DNA of 64,000 nucleotides from Neocallimastix lanati (nom. inval.) (lineage: Eukaryota > Neocallimastigomycota > Neocallimastigomycetes > Neocallimastigales > Neocallimastigaceae): contig JACVTC010000075.1 in assembly GCA_016946835.1 (NCBI GenBank), positions 820,001 to 884,000 on the forward strand, read 5' to 3'. Each line of letters starts with the position of its first letter. Position 1 is the stretch's first letter. The position numbers and the translations under genes are program-made. This document shows positions 48,512-57,877 of the stretch, piece after piece. A model generated the notes under the pieces. That model ran no database searches. It was not told the origin of the DNA and saw only the letters and a program-made list of their open reading frames with translations.

Positions 48512-49042
48512 AAAATGTTGAGGTTCATATTATGAAAGGAGTGTGAACATTAAATAAATAGATAAATTAACTATCTACTAAATTACACTAAAAGAAATTA
48601 TTACTACACATTATAAATTTTATTTAAAGAACTATTATTAAAAATATTTATTATTTATAAATTATATAATTATTTTATTGTTAAAAATACTTTTAATATT
48701 AATATTTATTTTTATAACAATATGGGAAACCTTTCAATTATTACTATTCCTAATTCATTTTTACTACTATTTCTAATTCTTTTCTCAGAAAGGCCCCCTC
48801 ATATAAAATATGGATCATACATTTATTTTATACTATTTAATTACATTATTAGATCCAATCATTTAATTAATAAATTACATAAATTTAATATTTAAAATTA
48901 TAAAATATAATTAATATAAAAATTATTATATAGAATATAAGAAAATTATTAATAGTAAAGAATATAATAATATATTTTTATATAATAAATTGTAAAATTA
49001 AATTGAGTGTTTATGTAAGATTCTTGCTATATCTTTCCTAGT
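48512..49042. other. AT-rich stretch between elements
   Basis: Nothing recognised apart from a short higher-complexity patch (GAAAGGCCCCCTCATATAAA, near 48790). No gene. Confidence 0.5.
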
Positions 49043-50163
49043 TTGGGTTAAATTGGTTAAGTCAAGATGTTCTTATTAATTATAAGAATTTAATTAAATT
49101 TAAATAATAAATAACACACACAGAGTTTTATAATTAAGATTTCAATATTTAAGAATTATGTTTTATTAGAACTTTATTTAATATATATTTTAATAATAAA
49201 TTTTAACTAAGATTAATATAAAAAATTATTTATTGTTATAATTAATTCATTAACTTTATGTTAACACATTAAATTAAATTAAAGGTTAATAATCTTACAA
49301 AGAATTCAAAATATGGAATTTCAAATCCTTTTTATACTAAACTAAAATAATAATTAACAATATAATTAAATAATACATTCTAATCTTAATATATTCATAC
49401 ATGTATATAAACTATATAAAATATAGTAATAAAATAATATTGATAAGAATCTTTTAATTAAATAACTATATAATTATTCATAAAACAATTTAATACTAAA
49501 ACTAATTTAATAATAAAATAATATAAAATAAAAATAAAATGAATTAAACTATTAAAACTTATTAAAAGTCTCTTTAAGAAATCTTTAGAATGATAAAGAA
49601 TTCCTTAGAATCTTTTAGAAAATAATTGAATAAAAATATATAATAATAATATATATAAAACTTAAAAAACTTATTTAAAATATTATAAAACTATTACTAA
49701 TAACTAATTCTGTATTTTTAATTAATAATAAAAATTAATAATATAATTTCCAAGTTAAGAGATTTATCTAATATAAATTTCTTAATTAATAATTTAGGGT
49801 CTTAATTAAATAATTAAATTATATTTTTATATTTAAATATCTTTAAAGTCCAATATCTCGTTATCTAGTTATCCAATAGGGTTGATTTTAACATATGTTG
49901 TAGTTCTCGTCCGTAGCTTTCTAATGGATATATTTTTAGCGGGAATGTTAATATAATATTTCCATTATTTGTTGAGTTATCGTTGTTTTTCTTCATGCTA
50001 TTTTTTTTTAAATTCTAAAGGGTTAAATTAAATTAAATTATCTTTAATAAATAAGTCCAAACCCTTTGGTTTCTAATTCTTTAATGTTTCTAATATTTAT
50101 TTTTATAATTAAAATCGAATTAAAATAATTTTTGTCAATAACTAAATTAAATTTCAATTGATC
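49043..50163. repeat. Dispersed repeat R1, copy b
   Basis: Collinear with 28571-29652 over about 1.1 kb, with scattered substitutions and small indels. It ends about 100 bp left of the lineage-1 solo LTR S3, as copy a lies left of S1. Confidence 0.7.
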
Positions 50164-50260
50164 TAATAGTGAATTTTAACTTCAAATCCACTAGTATTCG
50201 TGACAATAAATTATTAAGAATTTATGTTAAAAATATCATTATTATTTCATTCTTTATTAA

Positions 50261-51212
50261 TGTAATAATCATACTAAGTTCTATTACTAAATATGATTAT
50301 TAACTTCAACTTAATAACTAATTCATTAAGTTGAGAAATAAAATAAAAACAAAAATTTTACCTAAAAAAGAGTTTATTATAAAATTAATTATAATAACAA
50401 CACAAAAACCAAAGGAAGAAATATTTGTATAAAGTTAAAGTTGGTTTTAAAAAATATGTTTTTGAATATTTTATTAATTTGTTAAAGTTTAGAATGTAAT
50501 ATTGTTATTATTATAACTATCTTTTTTATAATGATAACTCTTGATTTCTTAAAGAGAAATCAAGAGCCCTTTTTATATTTTTTTATTGAATTAAGGTTAA
50601 ATAAAAAGTTTTTCTAATCTTAAAAATTATCTTATCTAGAAAAAGATTAGAAGAAAAAACTAGATAAGTTTTGATCAATATTCTATTCATATCGATCATC
50701 GTATATATTAAGTAAAACCAAATATATTATTTTATATTTGGATAAAACCTTAATATATCGATTTTCTAAATTTTAATTTAGATCATCAAATAAAAGGAAA
50801 AATAAATAATAACCGGAATGATCTAAATTATTCTATTTTTCTAAATATTATTTTTAAAATCTAATCTAAACTTATTAATATAAAACTATCTTTAAAAAAT
50901 ACAAAAACTTATTAATTGTTCTTTTAAATGTACAATGTACAAAATAAATAAAACTAATGTTTACATTAACTTAATAATTAAATGAATAACTAAATAAAAT
51001 TAATAGTATTAATAAAAGTATATATAATAATTATTTAAATAAATTTTTTAATATTACTTTAGTGTATGAATAATTATATTTTTAATAAATTTGATAATAA
51101 TATTTCAATGTATGAATTAATTATAATTTAAATAAATTTATAATTATTATCAATAATTATAAAGACTAAGAAATAGTAATTATTTATTAATAAATAATTA
51201 TTATTTCTTACA
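50261..51212 (-). mobile_element. Solo LTR S3, lineage 1
   Basis: 952 bp. Minus strand start TGTAAGAAATAATAATTATT with terminal palindrome; TATAAAAAGGG, then the perfect 12-bp hairpin CTCTTGATTTCT/AGAAATCAAGAG, then AAGAGTTATCATTAT. Perfect 5-bp duplication ATTAA at 50256-50260 and 51213-51217. The right duplication ends 1 bp before the LTR of element D. Confidence 0.85.
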
Positions 51213-51218
51213 ATTAAT

Positions 51219-52121
51219 TGCTTTATACCTGATATTCTTAATCTACAAAAATTAAATTTTGTAGAAGTGAATACGAGGATAAATACTGAATAAAATAGAT
51301 TTAAGAAATTTAAAAAAAATATGTTTTATTATTAAACACAAAAATGTTATATTAAAAAAAATTTATTTTTATTTTAATATTAATCTTTATTTATTTAATA
51401 ATTAATTTTGTTTAAATTAATAAAATAATTGTTAAAAACTAATAAAATAATAAAATGAAATATTTATTATTTATACTAATTTATTTTAAATTTTAATAAA
51501 AAAATTGATTATTAATAACTAATAAAATATTTATAATAATTTATTAAATAATTAATAATAAAGAATAATTTATAAGAAATATTTACATGTTTTTATATTT
51601 TTCTTTAATTTTAAGCTATTTACATTAAAAATAATGAAATTAATAAAAGAGAAATAAAGAATAATTTATTATTAAATTAAACAATATTTACAATTAAAAT
51701 ATTAATAAAGATGAGTTTTAAAATGTTATTTTAATTACAATTTGTTTATAAAAGTTGAGTTATAAAATAAATAAAATAATCATTATTTTAAATAAAAGTA
51801 ACTTAAAAATTATTTAACTATTTAATTTTAATTTTGAGATGTTTATAAGTTTGTTTATTTGTTATTTATAATTTATTAAATTTGTTTACTATTTTGTTTA
51901 TTTGTAGTTTTAGAAAAATATTATTTATTAATTTATTTTAGTTTTTAATTAAAATTATTAATGATTAATTAATTATTATTTTATTTTAATTATTTTTATT
52001 TAATTAAATTTTCTTTAATATGGATTTAATTTTTTTATAGAATGGATTAATTTTTGGGTTAAGTTAGACAAGAATTTGTTCTTTATTATTTATTTTAATT
52101 TAATAATTTTGTTATTTATCA
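51219..52121 (-). mobile_element. 3' LTR of element D
   Basis: Minus strand: starts TGATAAATAACAAAATTATT (52121) and ends GGTATAAAGCA (51219). It pairs with 55952-56915. A purine-rich run (AAGGGCCGAGAAAT) directly precedes it and can serve as the polypurine tract. Confidence 0.85.
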
Positions 52122-52249
52122 ATTTCTCGGCCCTTAAGAGTCAACTTCGTCCCTTGAAGTTGTATCATTTTCTTGTAGTACATAAGGAAAAATATTTTTT
52201 ATATGAACATTTCTTTCAAGGAGTTTTCCTGTTTATGGATCTTCAAGAA

Positions 52250-53332
52250 CTAAAGTATTGCTTCAGAGTCTTTTGATGATAGTCTTGAAAGTGCATCATC
52301 AAAAAGATTTCTTTTTCTTTTTTGATAAACTAGGTTGGTTTTGTATTTATTGAATTCTTCTATCCAACGAGCATATCTATTGTTGTTAGGAATATTTTTC
52401 TTGAGCAAACCTAAAAGTGGCTTATAATCAGTTATAAATTTTATTGGTTTGTTATAGTTGATTGACAATGTCCTACTTAAACAACAAATTGGGTGTTCTA
52501 ATTTGTCTTCCTCCTTTTGCAAAAGAGTACTTCCGATACCTTTATTCTTTTCTATTATTATTGCATTACACATAGGTGTCTTTAAAGAAGTATGGTTATT
52601 ATATATTTCAATTATTCTTTTAATTCCTCTTTTTGTTTTTTGATATAAGCATTCATCATCTGGATCAATGTAGAGTCTGTACTTCTTTTGTATACCTCTT
52701 CCTAATATAATATTAAAGAATGGATTTGTATAATCTATTATATAAAATTTTTCATTCACAGTTAAGTTATTATTTATAGTTAATTTTAAATTTATATAAG
52801 AATTAGTATGGAGTATTGTACCATCGGCAATTGTAATAGTTTCAGAAAGGTCACAATTATTAATAAGTAAATTTTCTAGTTCTTCAAGTGAATTTTTAGT
52901 TATGATGTTAACATTTGCACCTGTGTCGAAAAGTATTTTGACTGATTTGTTTCCTATTTTTCCGCATAATATAGGAATATTTAAATTTTGAATAGTATAA
53001 AGTATTTTCTCAACTCGTGGTTTACAACCTTGTTCTAGATCTTTTCGTATGGATGGACTAGCTGATAATAATTGTGTTAGGCTTATTTTAGGATATAAAT
53101 TATTGGCTTCTTCTAGAATATTAAATTTATTTTCAGGTTTTAACATTTGTATTTCGGTCATGTTTCGCTTACCTTTTGTTTTAACTTTTTCTGGTATAGT
53201 ATTTGAATTATTATCTTGATAATTATTTTCATTAGGAGTATTGGGTTGGGGTTTGTCAAAATTGGTTGCACGAACACTTTCACTATTATTATTAGATTCT
53301 TCATGCGTAATATTATTATTAGATAAATCCAT
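52250..53332 (-). pseudogene. Protease fused to RNase H remnant, element D
   Basis: 360 codons, no internal stop. An Asn-rich linker leads to a retropepsin with D136-T-G in ILFDTGANVNIIT and the later flap-side motif IILGRG (209-213). At about residue 255 it passes without a break into RNase H sequence: KGIGSTLLQKEEDKLEHPIC, CLSRTLS, FITDYKPLLGLL (D302) and LFDDALSRLSS (D346). The reverse transcriptase is cleanly missing. The first catalytic Asp (usually TDAS) and the Glu of RNase H are missing too, so only the protease could be active. The junction keeps the frame, so the deletion did not stop translation. Confidence 0.78.
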
Positions 53333-53337
53333 GTCTT

Positions 53338-53618
53338 CTATATCATTGTAATTTCTCTTCTTCTTTTATCTCTAATGGCTTTCTTCTGTTGTTTAACAGC
53401 TTTTATATTTGGTTGATTTAGAATGGAAGGTTTTACTATAGATTTATTACTTGGTGATATTTTATTTTTATCTAATGCATTCTTACTTAGCGATTTTCTC
53501 TTTTGGGCTGCATTAATCATATAATTATTGTTTCCTTCATATTCTATAGTATTTTCTTGATCATAGTTGTTTGTTGCAATTTTATTTATCTCGGGAGATT
53601 GCGTACTCCCGATAACTA
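53338..53618 (-). pseudogene. N-terminal pol linker, element D
   Basis: The frame entered after the -1 slip reads FKLVIGSTQSPEINK, then Asn- and Lys-rich sequence, to a TAG at 53338-53340. The protease frame resumes 6 bp further on in another frame, so a small indel separates them. No domain recognised. Confidence 0.6.
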
Positions 53619-53625
53619 ATTTAAA
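53591..53625 (-). promoter_or_regulatory. Programmed -1 ribosomal frameshift signal, element D gag/pol
   Basis: Minus strand: heptamer U UUA AAU (53625-53619) in the gag frame, immediately followed by the gag stop TAG (53618-53616). After a 6-nt spacer comes the hairpin TCGGGAG-8 nt-CTCCCGA (53612-53591), a perfect 7-bp stem. The layout is the same as in element C, with a compatible but different stem sequence. Confidence 0.78.
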
Positions 53626-54548
53626 TGGTTTAATTTTGGACATTCTTCAACAATGTGACCAATACGCTGACAATTTATGAATAGGTTGATTTTTAAATCG
53701 GATAATTTTTTTGTTATATCATCTAGTTCTTTATCAGTGAATTGAGAACCTTTTAAAGTTGCTCTTCTCTGTTCGACTCCTTTATTGAATTCTACAGGGT
53801 TGTAAAAATTTTTATTTGTAGTAAAATTGTTGTTTTAGTTATTGTTTCTAAATTTATTATTATAACTGAAATTTTCATTAGTCCTAGTATTAGAGACAAA
53901 AGGGATTTTATTGTAATAATTAGTGTTAAAAGATCTAAAATTAGTATTTTTATTATTGTTATTATTAGTGTTATTTAGATTCTTCTTTACATTTGAGAAT
54001 TGAGTTTTAGATTTTGGTTTATTATCTTCAAGAAGTTTAAGCATTTTTTCCTTTTTTGAAGTTATTTCCATTGCATCACTTAATTTAGTAGGTTCTGATT
54101 CTAAAAAATACTCATACATTTTAGACCAGTTTCTAAATGCATTTATGTAGTATGGAGTACTAATATAATCCTTTCCATCTAATTGTAATTGATTTAAGAG
54201 TTGTAAGAATTTTGTATCGAAGTCTGAAACTTTTTCACCTTTCTTAATGGTTAATGTTGATATTTCCAAAAATTTTACATTCTTTGGCGTACAAGGTTTA
54301 AATCTTTTCTTTAAGTTTTCTAAGATTATTTCATAAGAGTCAGCTTGTGCTTTATTTAAAGAATTTATAACAATAGTTCTTGCTTTATCTGTAGTTATGG
54401 CAATTAAATATTCATTCTTTTCTTCGTTTTCAATTTTATATTTTCGACACCAATTTTCAAAAGCGAATTTCCATTCTTCATATTGGACTTTTTCTTCACC
54501 TAATATTGGTAATCTACTAAAAGTAATAGCTTTGGTAGTTGTTTCCAT
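53616..54548 (-). pseudogene. Gag of element D, one in-frame stop and a damaged zinc knuckle
   Basis: The capsid-like part (53835-54548) starts METTTKAITFSRLPILGEEK, with YEEWKFAFENWCRKYKI and LKKRFKPCTPKNVKFLEIST as in Ty3-type Gag (E.L...F.). An Asn-rich linker contains a TAA at 53835-53837; the same frame then continues without change through KELDDITKKLSDLKI to FINCQRIGHIVEECP, a nucleocapsid knuckle whose first Cys is replaced. It ends at TAG 53616-53618 on the slippery heptamer. The only stop lies in a low-complexity linker and may be recent. Gag is clearly different from that of C, E and G. Confidence 0.78.
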
Positions 54549-54654
54549 TTTTTTTTTTTTTTTTGTTAATTATTATTATTAGTAGTAGTAGTAATATTTC
54601 TAAAATTATTAATTCTTATTATCTTTAGTTTATCTTGAATGATTTCCCGTCCTT

Positions 54655-54830
54655 ATAGTACGGTTGTAGAATAATACGACGTTTGGTCCCACTGATTATA
54701 GGAGTTTTACACTACGTCTACACCTAACGTAGATCTCTACTTATAATCAGCGCCTACTCCCCCGTATTGATTCTTATTCTACAGTCCGTTAGCTCTTACT
54801 GCAATAATACACTAGTATTAAGGGTAAGAG
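54655..54830 (-). ncRNA. Strongly folded 5' leader structure of element D
   Basis: A higher-GC non-coding patch with nested complementary segments: TGTAGAATAA (54665-54674) with TTATTCTACA (54774-54783); AATACG (54673-54678) with CGTATT (54763-54768); CTGATTATA (54692-54700) with TATAATCAG (54742-54750); CTACGT (54712-54717) with ACGTAG (54727-54732). A second hairpin follows: CTCTTAC (54793-54799) with GTAAGAG (54824-54830). All lie between primer site and gag of element D, so they are in its RNA. Likely a packaging, dimerisation or translation-entry element. Confidence 0.6.
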
Positions 54831-54952
54831 ATTCCTACTATAAGTATCAATCAGTCAAGAGAACAGAAGCAGTTCCTCCAACTAAAAAAAATACTTTTCT
54901 TTAATTGTTTTCCTTAATTTAAATTTTATTGTTTTCTAATTTTATATTTTTT

Positions 54953-55006
<54 letters not shown>

Positions 55007-55194
55007 AATATTTTATACAATAATATCCTAGAAAATAAAAAAAAAAATAAAAGGTTAAATAGTATAATGGTATTTATAAATTTTTATTATTTGAATATTT
55101 AAAGAAGAATACAAAGTTAAATTATAAATATTTATTGTTAATAATTCTCAAAAGAATATTAATTACGATTTTCCAATAATATAAGTAATAAGTA

Positions 55195-55345
55195 GGTAGT
55201 ATACTCGTAGCCAGCTTGCCCACTTGCTCAGGCGTCATGTACTACTCGTACCAGTGATTCTCCTACACGTTTATACGTTTGTAGAATAGTTCAGAGCTTC
55301 CCAGCGCGCCGACTGTGAAAGAATAAACTAATCACGGAAACCACA
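55195..55345 (-). other. Conserved leader island of element D
   Basis: Counterpart of 23590-23755 in element G (shared motifs listed there). It contains the hairpin CTACA-CGT-TTAT-ACG-TT-TGTAG at about 55263-55284. Non-coding in all frames. Confidence 0.55.
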
Positions 55346-55937
55346 TATTATTTTACTTATATTATTGCTTCTAAAGCAACAATATTCTTTATTGAAAAAT
55401 AAATAATAATTTTATAATAGAACTTCTTAAAGTTCTTCCGTTATATTTTATTTTTATTTTATTTTTTTTTTTTTTAATAAAAATTTTTTTTTATATTAAA
55501 ATTTTTCTAATAAATTTTTTTTTTCTTTTTTAAAATTTTACTAATAAATTTTATTATTATTATTTATTACTTTATTATTTAATTAAATTGAATAATATGA
55601 ATACTATTTAATTATCTTTAAAAAAAAATTTTTTTTTTTTTTTTTTTTTTTATTTAATTATTAAAGATAAATTTAATTTGCAGTTTATTTAACGTATATT
55701 ATTTGTTGATTAATTTATATTATTAAACTTTAATTTATAATATTTCATTAATATAATATTTTATTTGCATAATATATAAGGATAAATTTTATTAAGTCTA
55801 TTACTATGAATAATTTAGAGTTATTCTAAAACTAGACTAATTTATTGTATAAATTATTGTTTAATATTACCATTGAATAACTAGGCTTATTCTAATATTA
55901 AACTAAAAAAATTTTACTTACCACCGGGGCAACAAGA

Positions 55938-55950
55938 GGATTCTCCACCA
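55938..55950 (-). other. Candidate primer-binding site of element D
   Basis: TGGTGGAGAATCC, one base inside the 5' LTR end (TATAAATCA). Identical over 13 nt to the site of element C although the LTRs of the two elements are unrelated in sequence. Confidence 0.65.
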
Positions 55951-55951
55951 T

Positions 55952-56915
55952 TGATTTATACCTAATATTCTTAATCTACAAAAATTAAATTTTGTAGAAG
56001 TGAATAAAAGGATAAATACTGAATAAAATTGATTTAAGAAATTTAAAAAAAATAAATATGTTTTATTATTAAACACAAAAATGTTTTATTAAAAAATTTA
56101 TTTTTATTTTAATATTAATCTTTATTTATTTAATAATTAATTTTGTTTAAATTAATAAAATAATTGTTAAAACTAATAAAATAATAAAATGAAATATTTA
56201 TTATTTATACTAATTTATTTTAAATTTTAATAATAAAATTGATTATTAATAACTAATAAAATATATAATAATTTATCAAAATAATTAATAATCATAAAAA
56301 TTGATTATTAAAAACTAATAAAATATCTATAATAATTTATTAAATAATTAATAATAAAGAATAATTTATAAGAAATATTTACATGTTTTTATATTTTTCT
56401 TTAATTTTAAACTATTTGCATTAAAAATAATGAAATTAATAAAAGAGAAATAAAGAATAATTTATTATTAAATTAAACAATATTTACAATTAAAATATTA
56501 ATAAAAATGAGTTTTAAAATGTTATTTTAATTACAATTTGTTTATAAAAGTTGAGTTATAAAATAAATAAAATAATCATTATTTTAAATAAAAGTAACTT
56601 AAAAATTATTTAACTATTTAATTTTAATTGAGATGTTTATAAGTTTGTTTATTTGTTATTTATAATTTATTAAATTTGTTTACTATTTTGTTTATTTGTA
56701 GTTTTAGAAAAATATTATTTATTAATTTATTTTAGTTTTTAATTAAAATTATTAATGATTAATTAATTATTATTTTATTTTAATTATTTTTATTTAATTA
56801 AATTTTCTTTAATATGGATTTAATTTTTTTATAGAATGGATTAATTTTTGGGTTAAGTTAGACAAGAATTTGTTCTTTATTATTTATTTTAATTTAATAA
56901 TTTTGTTATTTATCA
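55952..56915 (-). mobile_element. 5' LTR of element D
   Basis: Starts TGATAAATAACAAAATTATT (56915) and ends TAGGTATAAATCA (55952), a TG...CA LTR. Compared with the 3' copy it has an extra ~60-bp segment near 56281-56340 that is a local duplication (TTGATTATTAA.AACTAATAAAATAT). Element A inserted exactly at its outer edge. Confidence 0.85.
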
Positions 56916-56917
56916 AA

Positions 56918-57841
56918 TGTAAGAAACTCTAATAAAAAGAAATTTTTTATAAGAGTTTATTTTTTATATTGATTGAGTTTATTATTAAAAAAAAATAAAG
57001 AAAAATACTTATATTTAAATAGACGAAAATTAGAAAAAGTAGAAGACTCGTATATAAAAATAAGTTTTTAAAACACAAAATTTTATTAAAAAAAAATTTT
57101 AAACTTTAAATTTTAGGTTATTATTATTTTTAATATTTATCTTTATTAATATTTTTAATAATAATAACTCTTGATTTCTGAAAAAACAGAAATCAATCGT
57201 AATTTTATACTTTTTATTTATTAATTAATCTTATTTTATATTTATTTATTATTATTATTTTTTTATCATGTGTCTGTTTAATTAATTATTAATTATTATT
57301 ATTATTTTTTTTTTCATGTGTTTATTTAATTAATAATTATTTAATATAATATATTAATTATTTCTTAATTAAGCTATTGTTTGCTAGTCAGCTGTTGTAT
57401 CTTCAGGAAAAGACTAGCAGAAAAACCTGAAGATTTTCTTAATTGTATTAAATTAGAACGAATTATTTCAAAGAAATTTATTATTTAATTTAATTTAATT
57501 ATTATTTAATATTATTGTGAAAATAATTTTAGAATATTAAATATTAATTTTAATTTATTTATTATTTAATATTATTGTGGAAATTATTTAGAAGAATTTT
57601 AAATTTTAAATATAATTGTATTTGTGAAAATTCTATTATTATTTTTTAATATTTAATATTATTATACTTACGTATTTTAATTTTTTAATTAATAAAATTT
57701 ATATTTAGATTAATTTGTAATTAATAAAATTTATATTTAGATTAATTTGTAATTAATAAAATTTATATTTAGATTAATTTGTAATTAATAAAATTTATAT
57801 TTAGACTAAGAAATATAGAAAATATTTCTATATTTCTTACA
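56918..57841 (-). mobile_element. 3' LTR of element A
   Basis: 924 bp, TGTAAGAAATATAG...GAGTTTCTTACA on the minus strand. U3 starts with a palindrome and has four copies of a ~31-bp direct repeat (about 57688-57806). TATAAAA lies at 57203-57209, the hairpin GATTTCTG/CAGAAATC at 57173-57194 and AAGAGTTATTAT at 57161-57172, the predicted RNA 5' end. Confidence 0.92.
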
Positions 57842-57852
57842 TTGCTCCCTTT
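57842..57852 (-). other. Polypurine tract of element A
   Basis: AAAGGGAGCAA on the minus strand, directly before the 3' LTR; primes plus-strand DNA synthesis in LTR elements. The lineage-1 remnant has AAAAGGAGCAA at the same place (33620-33630). Confidence 0.8.
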
Positions 57853-57877
57853 AGAAAAGATTTTTGTGAAAATCTCT

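Larger units (their letters stand above)
51219..56915 (-). mobile_element. Element D: RT- and integrase-less lineage-2 LTR retrotransposon
   Basis: Minus strand: 5' LTR (55952-56915), primer site, ~1.4-kb structured leader, gag, frameshift signal, pol linker, protease fused to a remnant of RNase H, 3' LTR (51219-52121). Reverse transcriptase and integrase are absent. The two LTRs share nearly all their sequence apart from an extra ~60 bp in the 5' copy. I find no matching target duplication; the right flank is interrupted by element A and the left by solo LTR S3. Confidence 0.85.

Noticed and set aside
49016-49030. TGTAAGATTCTTGC as another LTR start
   Set aside because: No terminal palindrome, TATA/AAGAG block or partner end can be found.
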